Assembly: GCA_009665115.1 (NCBI GenBank) | Contig: WJXE01000001.1 | Span: 1 to 61,905 of the forward strand | Reading direction: 5' to 3' | Source: Nitrosopumilales archaeon | Lineage (GTDB): Archaea > Thermoproteota > Nitrososphaeria > Nitrososphaerales > Nitrososphaeraceae | DNA length: 61,905 bases | In this document: positions 1-8,504 of the stretch, piece after piece | How the letters are laid out: each line of letters begins with the position of its first letter | How positions within the stretch are numbered: the stretch's first letter is position 1 | Position numbers and translations under genes: made by a program | Notes under the pieces: generated by a model | Databases searched by the model: none | What the model was told of the DNA's origin: nothing | What the model saw: the letters and a program-made list of their open reading frames with translations, nothing else

Positions 1-180
1 GCTCAAATCTACGTGGGGGTAAAAAATCCGATAATGGTTATAATATCAGTCGGTATCACTGTAATTGGTTTTGAAGCCGCTATGGTCCTAGAATATGCTC
101 TAATCCAATCCGGATTAGGTTTGTTCCTTCTACATTCGCTGTCTCTAGATTTGATCTGCATTTCTCTTTTCTACTTATAA
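1..180 (+). CDS. C-terminal end of a hydrophobic protein, cut by the window edge
   Basis: Frame 1 is open from the first base to the TAA at 178-180, giving 59 residues without a start, so this would be the tail of a gene that begins outside the window. The peptide has a long hydrophobic stretch (about residues 12-35, rich in Ile, Val and Ala, followed by Leu-rich sequence) that would suit one or two membrane helices. No motif identifies a family. An open frame of this length could occur by chance, so confidence is low. Confidence 0.35.
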   Translation, partial: AQIYVGVKNPIMVIISVGITVIGFEAAMVLEYALIQSGLGLFLLHSLSLDLICISLFYL

Positions 181-305
181 TTCTCATCTTGGTTGAACTG
201 AAATCAGAACCATTTATCTACGAGGAACTTAACGTATGTCGATTGTATCATAAGATACTATGCAGTGGTTTCAAGTATAGTATCATAATTATTTCGTTGT
301 ACAAG

Positions 306-554
306 CTAGGTTGTACGATCTCTGCCTAAGTCTGCTAGGTTTACAAATGAACTAAACACGAAACGCGCATTACATCTCTGGCGATTATTATCGCTACTCC
401 CAGTACCATTAGCGTCGTTAACATCTCCACCGTTAGCGTCGTGACTGCCAATACTACGAACATCCTGCTGCTGTACTAACCTTATTGCTATTCCTATGGC
501 CAATGTTATTCCAAAACCAATTACGTAAGTGAGAGGTCTTTGATGTCTTGACAT
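306..554 (-). CDS. Small predicted membrane protein, unknown function
   Basis: An 82-residue product begins with the basic segment MSRHQRPL, followed by one membrane helix (about residues 10-27, YVIGFGITLAIGIAIRLV) and then a polar tail rich in Gly, Asp and Asn. The frame continues 15 codons further upstream, but the start at 554 puts the basic residues directly before the helix, as expected for a signal anchor. The tail composition resembles the low-complexity segments found elsewhere in this window. No family is recognised. It stands alone in a gene-poor stretch; it could be a genuine lineage-specific protein or a chance frame. Confidence 0.4.
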   Translation of the reverse strand: MSRHQRPLTYVIGFGITLAIGIAIRLVQQQDVRSIGSHDANGGDVNDANGTGSSDNNRQRCNARFVFSSFVNLADLGRDRTT

Positions 555-740
555 ATGAACAATAGAAATCTGGCATTGTTTAAGCACCGGTAGAGTCAAA
601 CGCTAAAGAGATAATGATTATCTGGATTGTCGATTAGTCTAAGCCGAGGGTATTATTACTGAGCTCAAAAGAAAAAATTGCAAATGGTCAACTCAAATAA
701 GTTCACACTGCTAAAAGACCTTGTTAACTAATGGAGATCA

Positions 741-809
741 TGAGCGCCCGACGATGATAGAAGCTTGGAGAGTGAATGAAACGAACTATCCTTATTCATC
801 AGGCGCTCA
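741..809. other. Long imperfect inverted repeat / hairpin
   Basis: TGAGCGCC at 741-748 is the exact reverse complement of 802-809, and GATGA at 753-757 pairs with TCATC at 796-800. Together they form a two-part stem (8 bp and 5 bp) with a 4x1 internal loop around a 38-nt loop. It lies in the gene-free interval 600-1075, in which I see no ORF, tRNA or clear terminator. It could be the structured part of a small RNA, an operator pair or the remnant of a mobile element; nothing in the sequence decides. Confidence 0.45.
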
Positions 810-1075
810 GATCTATATGTAGTACTACAGCAATATTATAGCTTCTTCTCTCGCATCCGATACATGAATTCCAGAGTCGCAGGGAAACGAAGAATTTCAT
901 AAACATCTGCTTTTTTTCAGAGGATATGTCGAATTACGAATTTATGAGGAACCTATCGTTACCTGCAGTATGAAAAAAATGAAAATTGCTCACTTCCAAA
1001 GAAAATGGCCATATTTCACGTTTTTTGAGTACAAATAGATATAGATTATTTTTCCGTACTATACTACTACAAAAG

Positions 1076-1279
1076 TTATTCTCGAATTTTTTCTAGTCCA
1101 ACACAACAATCGGCGCTCTTTATACATTCTGGACAAAGATTTAATTCGCTGGATGTCGGAAGCGAACATCCGCACAATGGACATTCCTTCTTGGAAGTCT
1201 CCTCATTCTTGCGCAGTAACATCTCCTTCTTTGGCAATATATCGAGATGATAATCAATCACACTATTTGAACTCTTCAT
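1076..1279 (-). CDS. Small zinc-ribbon protein, unknown function
   Basis: This 67-residue protein has a basic N-terminal half and a cysteine-rich C-terminal half. Cys33/Cys36 (CPLC) and Cys49/Cys52 (CPEC) are spaced as in an archaeal zinc ribbon, with extra cysteines at 38, 58 and 59. Such mini-proteins are common in archaea and often bind nucleic acid or act as adaptors, but no specific role can be assigned. It is read away from the neighbouring hypothetical gene at 1386-1889 with a gap of about 100 bases, so co-transcription on the minus strand is possible. Confidence 0.6.
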   Translation of the reverse strand: MKSSNSVIDYHLDILPKKEMLLRKNEETSKKECPLCGCSLPTSSELNLCPECIKSADCCVGLEKIRE

Positions 1280-1385
1280 ACTTCATCAATAACGTTCATT
1301 TTCGTATTATCGTCGTCAGTACTATTCCCTCTGCCGTTCCACTTTTTAAATCCTAAAAAAGCTAGTGCTTAAGTCTTTTGATGAG

Positions 1386-1889
1386 TTATAAGAGGCCGGA
1401 CTCGTGAAGATTGTCAAGCAAGGGGGCTAATTTTGTTATAACCTCTATCTCGCCTAGTATAAAATCTGAGCCTATGCTGAGGACTATTGATAGCATGTTT
1501 CTATCTTCTCTTGCAGTATATATGCCACTACCAACTATGTTGAATTCTCGATGATTTTCAGCAATCCATCGCTTCCATAACCTCGTTCTTTCCAAGTTTG
1601 TCTCGAGTGATTCAATAGTATAATCCAAATCTATTCCCTCCTGTACATCTAGTAGATTGAGCTTCAACATAGGAACCAGGAGATTTCCTCCCGATACCTT
1701 TGCTTTGGATTTATTTAGTTCGTCTGTATGTTCGTCATTAAGCTCGCCTGTTTCCCCCGATTCAACGGATCCATATCTTGGGAAGAAGTAACCTGTTAAT
1801 TTTTTGTCCCAATCATAAATCTTGTACAGGCTATTCTCATAATCAACTTTCCATTTGAGTTTTTTCTTATTCTTATTTATACCCAACAC
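1386..1889 (-). CDS. Hypothetical protein, 167 residues
   Basis: The product has a lysine-rich N-terminus, an acidic low-complexity stretch at about residues 41-62 (Glu, Ser, Gly, Asp), then a structured-looking C-terminal region with alternating hydrophobic segments (a Trp-Lys-Arg-Trp patch near residue 105, a strand-like ILGEIEVI near 143-150). There is no signal peptide or membrane helix and no family is recognised. The composition is normal for a soluble archaeal protein, and the length is long for a chance frame at this GC content. Confidence 0.58.
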   Translation of the reverse strand: MLGINKNKKKLKWKVDYENSLYKIYDWDKKLTGYFFPRYGSVESGETGELNDEHTDELNKSKAKVSGGNLLVPMLKLNLLDVQEGIDLDYTIESLETNLERTRLWKRWIAENHREFNIVGSGIYTAREDRNMLSIVLSIGSDFILGEIEVITKLAPLLDNLHESGLL

Positions 1890-2114
1890 TCAAGTATAAC
1901 ACTACTACCTGCGAGAAGAGTAAGTGTAATAAAATCATTTACAGCAAGACAAGTGATTGTCATCGAACTGAGCATATGCTGCAATCTTCGATCTGCTCTG
2001 AAACATGTGTATAACAACTATTGATCCGATAAATATAGAACTAAAGCCGCTGTTCATACTATATCTTCTAACACTTCCACATAGGGATCAGAATCAGCCG
2101 CAAGAGAATAGTTC

Positions 2115-2349
2115 TTACTCTTGCAAGTCTCCAATTTTTTCAGTCACTTCGATTCCGAAGGGCGCCAGAGAGTGCGCTGTAATATTTACCAGTTCTATTT
2201 GTGCAACTTCTTGGAGATATTACCTTGCCATCTTTGTCATACAGAGTAGCACTGACAAATGAGTTCGTTGCAGTTTGCGACTCTAAGTTTACGCTTATAG
2301 AGTAGAATCCCAATATGTCGAGTCTTGAGTTATCAGAGTGATCCTGCAA
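2115..2349 (-). pseudogene. Broken FxLYD-like domain fragment
   Basis: The first half reads SFVSATLYDKDGKV in one frame, the hallmark of FxLYD-type extracellular domains found in many secreted thaumarchaeal proteins. The expected continuation (EVAQIELVNITAHSLAPFGIEV, ending at a TAA at 2115-2117) lies in the +1 frame from about 2205 on. In the original frame the protein runs on as 24 unrelated residues to a TGA. The N-terminal part expected of a full secreted protein (signal peptide, preceding repeats) is absent. I read this as the remnant of a larger surface protein with one indel. Sequencing error could explain the shift but not the missing 5' part. Confidence 0.55.
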
Positions 2350-2407
2350 TTATTCTAGCTGGGTTTTAACTGCGTTACGGAACCCATCGAAGACAGTTCA
2401 TAACTCA

Positions 2408-2783
2408 TCACGGCCATAACAGTCCCGTCGGCTGTAATGATTCAGCGATGTTAAGCAGTCTCTGAAATTTTGTTATGTAACTAGTCGTAATTTTGATCAT
2501 TGTCGCGTTGTCATATTGTTTTGATTGCCATTTCCTATCTCGTTTTGAAAACTGAGTTATTGAAGGCGAGTCTGAAATAAGTTTTTCATATAAATCTGAA
2601 AAGTTTTGTGCCTTTCTAATTGAAACATCTATCCAAATATCACAATCACTGCTATTACCCCTGATACGATAAAAGTTATCGCTTTTTATTTTTGTTTTAG
2701 ATTCACAGGTTGTAGGATGATCATCTTGAGCGAAATATAAAAACATTACAAACGAGACAGGAAATTTTTTTATTTGTTTTCAT
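2408..2783 (-). CDS. Small secreted protein with a 1-nt frame break in its signal peptide
   Basis: The uninterrupted frame is 112 codons (2408-2746, starting MFLYFAQ). Directly upstream, in the other frame, ATG at 2781-2783 begins MKTNKK. If one A is removed from the A7 run (T7 at 2765-2771 on the plus strand), the two join into MKTNKKFPVSFVMFLYFAQ, a textbook signal peptide with likely cleavage after AQ. The mature part (about 105 residues) has Trp, Tyr and Lys in patterns typical of a small globular secreted domain but matches no family I recognise. The homopolymer indel may be a sequence error, real inactivation or a slippage switch. Confidence 0.5.
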
Positions 2784-2921
2784 TAGTACTATCAGTAGTA
2801 CCACAAGCAGACGGACATCAGGGGGCCGCGACTGAAATCACATCGTGTCCTTAGCAGCGGGATAGATGAACATGATTAATATTTTGAAAAAACTGAGGCG
2901 GAAGGAAGAAATATCCAGTGC

Positions 2922-2936
2922 TTGTCTGACAGACAA
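2922..2936. other. 15-nt perfect palindrome downstream of cysS
   Basis: TTGTCTGACAGACAA is palindromic around the central A at 2929. It lies 34 nt beyond the cysS stop codon, so it may fold at the 3' end of that transcript. Its core CTGACAG is shared with the palindromes at 37556-37568 and 51484-51498, which lie at promoters; here no promoter is obvious. Confidence 0.4.
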
Positions 2937-2969
2937 ACAATATAATCAATTGGGACTTACTGATAAACA

Positions 2970-4382
2970 CTAGCCAACAGAATGAAGTCTTGATGCTCCC
3001 TCAACTATGCCCCAAATGGTTCTCTTCTTATGATCGATTAGTTCAACTGAATATTCATCAACCAATTTCTTTCGTATCGCATCCGATTCATAGAATTTCT
3101 TTTGTTCTCGTAATTGATCGCGCATGCTTATCAAACTTTCAATTTCTTTTTTCTCGATATCGTTGGCTTCGATAACCCGAAGGCCCAAAACGTTCATGAT
3201 ATTATTGAAAACTACGCCGGCGATTTTAGACATATCTGCCGTCAATTTTTCTTCTGCTGCATAGCGATTTAACTCGGTGACAAGCTTAAGAAACGCAGTG
3301 AAAGCTAAAGAAGTGTTTAAATTATCTTCCATCGCAGATTCAAAAGCCTTCATTGTCTGATCAGACAATTGTTCCACTTCTGTTAGGTAACCCTTATTTC
3401 CTATCGCAAAACGTAATTCACAAGCGCAAGTCTCTATCTGACGCCATTTATGCTTAGACTCGTTTAGTAATTTCTCTGAGTAGTCCAAAGGTTTTGAATA
3501 ATGTACAGAAACGCTGTAAATTCGTATACTGTTAGGTCCCCATCTGCTTAGAGCATCCTGGATTGTTACAATATTGCCCAAGGATTTGGACATTTTTTCA
3601 GAATTGACAGTTACCATTCCTGAATGTATCCATATTTTTGCAAACTGTTTTCCTGAAAAAGATTCCGATTGAGCAATCTCATTCTCATGATGAGGAAAGA
3701 CAAGATCGTATCCACCTCCGTGGATCTCGAAAGGGCTTTCAAAATATTTCAAAGCCATCGCAGAACACTCAATATGCCACCCAGGTCTCCCCATTCCCCA
3801 AGGACTATCCCATACTGGAGGATCAGAATAGAATTTCCATAGAGCAAAATCAAGTGGATCTTCCTTTGATTGATCAATTTCGATTCGAGCTCCTACGTCT
3901 AAGTCTTCGATTGATTTTTTCGACAACTTGCCATAACCTGAAAATGATCTTACACGAAAATAAATCCCGTTAGGTGAAAGATACGCATAACCTTTTTTCA
4001 TCAGTGCACTGATAAGCTGTATCATTTCTCGTATGTGCTCTGTAGCTCTGGGATATCGATCGGCCACCAATACGTTTAGGGAATTGAAATCCTTGAAGTA
4101 ATTCTGTATGTACCTAGACGCGACTTCCTCCACTGTCACTCCCTCCTGTGTTGCACGATTTATTATCTTATCATCAACGTCTGTAAAATTCTGGATAAAT
4201 TCTACGGGACAATTCTTGGAAAGGAGGTAGCGGCGTAGAATATCGAATACCACAATCGTTCTAGCATGACCAACATGCGAATTATCATAAACTGTCACGC
4301 CACAGAGATAAATTCTCGTGGAGGCAGCTCCGTCACAGTTCAAGTCGTCAAGGCGCCTTGTTAACGTGTTATATACTTTCAA
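2970..4382 (-). CDS. cysS: Cysteinyl-tRNA synthetase
   Basis: This 470-residue class I aminoacyl-tRNA synthetase charges tRNA-Cys with cysteine using ATP. The zinc ligand Cys27 lies just before the HIGH-type signature HVGH (residues 36-39); WHIECSAM and HGGGYDLVFPHHENE carry further zinc-site residues, and KMSKS lies near residue 263. The length matches the family. The helical tRNA-binding C-terminus ends normally. ATG at 4382 starts directly before the conserved KVYNT segment, so the start is secure. It is followed by a short palindrome at 2922-2936 and is not in an obvious operon. Direct cysteinylation means the SepRS/SepCysS route is not needed here. Confidence 0.97.
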   Translation of the reverse strand: MKVYNTLTRRLDDLNCDGAASTRIYLCGVTVYDNSHVGHARTIVVFDILRRYLLSKNCPVEFIQNFTDVDDKIINRATQEGVTVEEVASRYIQNYFKDFNSLNVLVADRYPRATEHIREMIQLISALMKKGYAYLSPNGIYFRVRSFSGYGKLSKKSIEDLDVGARIEIDQSKEDPLDFALWKFYSDPPVWDSPWGMGRPGWHIECSAMALKYFESPFEIHGGGYDLVFPHHENEIAQSESFSGKQFAKIWIHSGMVTVNSEKMSKSLGNIVTIQDALSRWGPNSIRIYSVSVHYSKPLDYSEKLLNESKHKWRQIETCACELRFAIGNKGYLTEVEQLSDQTMKAFESAMEDNLNTSLAFTAFLKLVTELNRYAAEEKLTADMSKIAGVVFNNIMNVLGLRVIEANDIEKKEIESLISMRDQLREQKKFYESDAIRKKLVDEYSVELIDHKKRTIWGIVEGASRLHSVG

Positions 4383-4516
4383 TGGGATGAACCCTTATCT
4401 CTGGGGATTACTATTCAATTCGGGTTCTTTGCGTTGTACTGCATAGACAGGTGTCAATTTTCTTATTGATAGATGCCGGTGATATGCTCTGTTAGTATAA
4501 GTAAATTTGGGAAATA

Positions 4517-4822
4517 CTAAACATCTACATAAATGTCGTTTCCCTTGATGTCAACATCATAAGTTGTAAGTTTGACTCCTCCAAGATAATCAAGGAGTTC
4601 GCCTGTCCTAATATTATAGTGCCATGAATGTAGAGGACATTCAACAATCTCTCCATCTACCTTTCCTGGGGCCAAAGAACCATCTTGATGTCTGCAAAGA
4701 GCCTCAACAGCATAATACTTTCCGTTTGCGTTAAATAATGCTATTCTAATCCCGTTTACGTTCAGCTCCTTTCCCTTACCTACTATGATCTCATCTTTGA
4801 CAGCTACCTTGATCCTAGTCAT
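4517..4822 (-). CDS. Rieske [2Fe-2S] protein, NirD/ferredoxin type
   Basis: A soluble 101-residue Rieske domain with both cluster-binding boxes: CRHQ (Cys43, His45) and CPLHSWHY (Cys62, His65). The cluster is ligated by two Cys and two His and works in electron transfer. There is no signal peptide or membrane anchor, which separates it from the Rieske subunit of a bc1 complex; it resembles the ferredoxin component of dioxygenases or the small subunit NirD of nitrite reductase. No partner reductase or oxygenase is adjacent, so its redox partner is unknown. A TATA box sits about 30 nt upstream of the ATG. Confidence 0.93.
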   Translation of the reverse strand: MTRIKVAVKDEIIVGKGKELNVNGIRIALFNANGKYYAVEALCRHQDGSLAPGKVDGEIVECPLHSWHYNIRTGELLDYLGGVKLTTYDVDIKGNDIYVDV

Positions 4823-4849
4823 TTCGCATGTTGTGTTGTGACTTTTCAG

Positions 4850-4858
4850 GCTATAAAA
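4850..4858 (-). promoter_or_regulatory. TATA box of the Rieske gene
   Basis: On the coding strand the sequence TTTTATAG lies about 30 nt before the ATG at 4822, the distance expected for archaeal TBP binding and a leaderless transcript. No Shine-Dalgarno sequence precedes the start codon. Confidence 0.45.
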
Positions 4859-4987
4859 CGTTTTTTGTTATGAGCAGGAGCATTCTTTTTCGGCTCCCCG
4901 GCATGTAAACGAAAACAACCGGAATAAATAAGTCTAGAAACAATATATGGCGCTACGATAGAATAAAACCGGAATTACAGATATAAA

Positions 4988-5989
4988 TCATGGAAATATC
5001 TGCCTCACGTCTTGAAATCTTTTTCTTAGTGTTACAATACTGGTGTCGCCTGCCGCTGCGATTTGTGCTTGGCTAACCTTTTCACCTTCCTTTAGACACG
5101 GGGCGTATAATACAGCCACAGCAAGTGCATTAGGATCTTTGCCATGCGATATCGGAGTCTCCTTTACAATAGAAAGCATCTGAAGGGCTCTGCGGGAAGC
5201 CTTTTCGCTTACTCGCCCCCTATTAGCTATCTTGGCCAGGTACACGTTCGAATCAATTATCGGCAAATGAAGTCTTAGATGCCTAAGAAGTAACCTGTAA
5301 CATTTACCAGCAAATATAGTGTCTGCATTAGCAGTTTGTGCTATTTCAACTAGCGTTCTTGGCACATTCAATTCTCTGCATGCCGCATAGGCGTGTAGAC
5401 CTCCCTTTGATAATTCGTTTGTCCAGAGCCTTTCGATAATTATAAGCAGATTTTTCTATAAGCTCATCGTTTAGCGACAGTTTATTTTTACAGTGCTTAA
5501 AATAGCAAAGGCATTTTTCAGATTTCTATGATAGCTTCTGTTATTGCTCGAAATCTTGTTCCAGTGCCTCATTCGTTGAATCTTAGCCATCTGTTCAGGG
5601 CTGATCACACCACCGTTTGCGTCCACATTTGAATAAGAGATGAATGTTGAAAGCCCCATATCGTGAAACGCTAACGAAGTTGGCATACCTGTTCTGCTCT
5701 TGCTTTGGATATCGTCTCCTGAGTATATTCCCCATTCACCGCCTAACGATTCGGCATTCTCTTGGAGAACCACCCCACATTTGCTACAGACGGTCTCATT
5801 AGTTTCGGAATCGAAAAGGATCGCATTGCTGTTACATAGACCGCAAATGTCGAGATCGTTTGCACTAGCTTGCACCAGTCCCTCTTTTTTTTGTAATCTA
5901 TGCATCGGTTCGTTAGTCGCAGAATACGCAAGATAACTAATCGAGCCCTTCTGATGAGGGTCTGTCGAGATTTTTGCCAAAGGTATCAA
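4988..5989 (-). pseudogene. tfb: Transcription initiation factor B paralogue, broken by two indels
   Basis: The 5' part (5471-5989) encodes a TFB zinc ribbon (CGLC...CSKCG, near residues 49-71), a B-finger-like linker and the start of the first cyclin fold. The 3' part (4988-5371) encodes the second cyclin fold with a recognition-helix region (SIVTLRKRF). The link between them is in other frames: one A missing from an A5 run (T5 at 5485-5489) separates ILSTVK from the expected KLSLNDELIEKSA, and a second break near 5395-5404 removes about seven residues between KGRS and YAACRELNVPRTL. The shifted frames keep clear TFB sequence, so the damage is recent. An intact TFB is at 36035-37129. Confidence 0.75.
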
Positions 5990-6108
5990 CGATGACCGAA
6001 ATGTAATAAGGAACGTGTGTACATCTTTGCAATTACGACTTGACTTGAACAGAAATCAACACAAATGGCTACAAACACCCCACTATTTATTACCTTGGCG
6101 AGTATCGT

Positions 6109-6676
6109 TTGCTTGATAGTAGTTTGGGAGGTATCACAAGTTCTGACGCGCGCTCGGATACAATAACCAGATCTTTTAGATTTGGTCTGGATTTATCTAA
6201 AGTTTTGGACGACGAGGCAGAAAGAATGGGCATCTCCGTTAACGCATTGGTAGGAACTATCTTGAAAAGATATGCAGAATTTACCCGATACCTATCGAAA
6301 ATAGACATGGTAGTTATAAATAGAGAGTTCATAACATCCTTGCTCGAATCACATGATGAAGAGTCTATACACTCTTGGGCTAAAACTTGGGGAAACGGTA
6401 GCGAGGGACACGATTCTGTTCTGGAAAAAGGAGCTTACCGAGCGATCAGTCCTAGAGTACATTGAAAAAATAATTTGCCGATATGGCCATCTCGGTACGT
6501 ATGATGAGGTCTCTCAAGCTGACAACCGAATTATAGTGATCAGACACAGATTAGGAAGAAAAGGTTCCAAATTCTTCGAAGGATATCTGAGGTCCGCCTT
6601 GAAGAATATAATCGAGAGAGATGCCGTGTTCGAGGTGACCGACTCCTCTGTAAAATTTGACCTTAGAAGTAGGTAG
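6109..6676 (+). pseudogene. Conserved DNA-binding-like protein gene with a 2-nt deletion
   Basis: Frame 1 (from TTG at 6109) encodes a region resembling a ribbon-helix-helix or similar small DNA-binding fold (FRFGLDLSKVLDDEAERMG, then a helical stretch). It runs out of register near 6364-6370. Frame 2 continues the same protein (LGLKLGETVARDTILFWKK and onward) to a stop at 6676. Restoring a TA pair in TCTATACACTC would give a continuous EESIYTLGLKLGETVARD and about 190 residues in total. The C-terminal half has a hydrophobic-core pattern typical of a folded domain. I do not recognise the family by name. Decay and sequence error are both possible. Confidence 0.65.
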
Positions 6677-6758
6677 AAGCTACCTTGCGATAGGACATGG
6701 TTAAGGTATCCAAAAGGTTCATAAATTGATGCTTGGATCCAACAAGAGTACATCCATT

Positions 6759-7367
6759 ATGTTTGAAATAGTGCATATGAGTGATGTAGTTAGAATTCCT
6801 CCTAGTAGATTAAAAAACTCATTGAAGGATACAGCTATTGGAATTTTAAAAGAAAAATACGAGAGTATGATCAGTCCTGAGCTCGGATACGTCATAATGA
6901 TCATTGATGCTATTGCCAATTCAGTTGGTAAACTGGTGGCAGGCGACGGTGCTACCTACCATAGGGTAACCTTCAAGGCATTAACGTTCTATCCAAAGTT
7001 GCAGGAGGTGGTGGAGGGCGAGGTAGTCGAAATTACTGATTTCGGAGCTTTTGTGAGAATTGGGCCGACTGATGCGTTGTTACACCTGTCGCAGATTACC
7101 GATGATTATCTGAGAAGCGACGTTAAGCAAGGTGTCATAGTCGCCAATCAAACAGCCAAGAGTCTAAAAATTGGCTCGCGTATACGCGCAAGGGTTACAG
7201 CCATAAGTCTTGGCAAGGGAGCCGCAATGGGAAAAATAGGCATAACCTGCAGACAACCATTCCTTGGTGCTACTGAATGGATTGAACAGGAGGTGCTTAG
7301 AGCAAAGCAGCCACCGGCGGCAGTACCTCTGAAGGAAAAGAAAGGCGGAGCAGGTGGGAATAAATAA
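6759..7367 (+). CDS. rpoE1: DNA-directed RNA polymerase subunit Rpo7 (RpoE1)
   Basis: Homologue of eukaryotic Rpb7. The N-terminal tip-associated domain (starting MFEIVHMSDVVRIPPS) is followed by an S1/OB domain (GEVVEITDFGAFVRIGPTDA...HLSQITDDY), which with Rpo4 forms the polymerase stalk that binds nascent RNA. About 202 residues, with a Lys/Gly-rich C-terminal tail. TTG at 6726 and ATG at 6729 are in frame upstream, but family members start at the MFE methionine, so 6759 is preferred. It is directly followed, without a gap, by rpoE2 and then nadC, forming an operon. Confidence 0.93.
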   Translation: MFEIVHMSDVVRIPPSRLKNSLKDTAIGILKEKYESMISPELGYVIMIIDAIANSVGKLVAGDGATYHRVTFKALTFYPKLQEVVEGEVVEITDFGAFVRIGPTDALLHLSQITDDYLRSDVKQGVIVANQTAKSLKIGSRIRARVTAISLGKGAAMGKIGITCRQPFLGATEWIEQEVLRAKQPPAAVPLKEKKGGAGGNK

Positions 7368-7556
7368 TTGGCTAGGGAAGTAGCTTGTAAAAAGTGCAAA
7401 GCTGTCACAGTTGGAAAGGTTTGCCCAGTTTGTAAGTCGGCTGATCTAAGCCCAGACTGGTCTGGCATTATCCTGATTTTTGAGCCGGCAAAATCTATGG
7501 TGGCGGCCACACTCGATATAACAGTTCCACATAAATACGCGCTCAAGGTGGCTTAA
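7368..7556 (+). CDS. spt4: RpoE2 / transcription elongation factor Spt4
   Basis: A 62-residue zinc-ribbon protein with Cys7/Cys10 (CKKC) and Cys19/Cys22 (CPVC), and the typical WSGIILIFEP strand. Spt4 pairs with Spt5 at the polymerase clamp to keep elongation processive. The start codon is TTG, immediately after the rpo7 stop codon, so translation is probably coupled. Length and order (rpo7-spt4) are the standard archaeal arrangement. Confidence 0.94.
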   Translation: MAREVACKKCKAVTVGKVCPVCKSADLSPDWSGIILIFEPAKSMVAATLDITVPHKYALKVA

Positions 7557-7574
7557 TCGTGACAAAAAAGAAAG

Positions 7575-8462
7575 ATGAAGAATTTACGTGCATATCTTGA
7601 GGTTAGAGAATCACTAATTAGTTTCTTACAGCAGGACGTGGGCACTGGGGACGTTACTAGCGAAAGCGTTCTCTCACCAGATCTCTCTGCTTGCGCCCAA
7701 ATTATCTGTAAATCCGGAAAATCGGCAATAATAGCTGGTCTTGAGGAAGCCGGAATCCTTTTCGACATTTGTAGGTGCAGGGTTCAGACCTTAGTAACAG
7801 ACGGATCTCGTGTAGAAGATGGCAGTGTAGTAATGAATATTTCTGGCAGAGCGCTCGCTATACTCCAAGCAGAGAGAACCGCATTAAATCTGATAATGAG
7901 AATGAGCGGGATTGCAACGGAAACTCGGAAACTTGTTGAGATGGTTGGAAAAATTAACAGATCCATAAAAGTTGCTTGTACCCGGAAGACCGCTCCAGGA
8001 CTGAGATCTTTCGACAAAAAAGCTGTACTATTAGGAGGTGGAGTGACCCATAGGATTAGACTTGATGACATGGCCTTGATAAAGGATAATCATCTGGTAT
8101 TGGCAGACTCGATAGAACAATCTATCAGACTGGCGAGAGAAAAAATTAATGGATGTTTATTATTGGAATGTGAAGTAAAGAATTTGGCCGAAATGGTCTC
8201 CGCGGTTAGGGCAGGGTCAGATATCGTAATGCTCGATAACTTTTCTCCAAAGCAAGCAAAAGATGCAATAACCCAGATTAGAAAAATGGGCGTTCGCAAA
8301 AAAGTCAAAGTAGAGATTTCAGGAAGGATTGATCCGCATAACATAGCTGATTACGCAAAGTTACAACCTGATATTATTTCGCTCGGATACCTAACACATT
8401 CTCCAAAAGCAATTGATTATAGCCTAGAGATAATGAGCAACAGTGATTGCCAGCCATCTTAG
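7575..8462 (+). CDS. nadC: Nicotinate-nucleotide pyrophosphorylase (carboxylating)
   Basis: 295 residues. Converts quinolinate and PRPP to nicotinate mononucleotide in de novo NAD synthesis. Family signatures are visible: the N-terminal DVGTGDVTSE, the QAERTALNLIMRMSGIAT segment, the active-site region CTRKTAPGLR with KKAVLLGGGVTHRIRLDDMALIKDNH, and the C-terminal VEISGRID. It starts 18 nt after spt4 and is probably in the same transcript. nadA, which makes its substrate, is convergent next door. Confidence 0.96.
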   Translation: MKNLRAYLEVRESLISFLQQDVGTGDVTSESVLSPDLSACAQIICKSGKSAIIAGLEEAGILFDICRCRVQTLVTDGSRVEDGSVVMNISGRALAILQAERTALNLIMRMSGIATETRKLVEMVGKINRSIKVACTRKTAPGLRSFDKKAVLLGGGVTHRIRLDDMALIKDNHLVLADSIEQSIRLAREKINGCLLLECEVKNLAEMVSAVRAGSDIVMLDNFSPKQAKDAITQIRKMGVRKKVKVEISGRIDPHNIADYAKLQPDIISLGYLTHSPKAIDYSLEIMSNSDCQPS

Positions 8463-8504
8463 TTCACTACTCACACCTTCTTCCTTCCCCTTTGTATTCT
8501 TCAG

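Noticed and set aside
2866..2973. 35-codon plus-strand ORF overlapping the 3' end of cysS
   Set aside because: Too short, no motif, and it covers the palindrome at 2922-2936.
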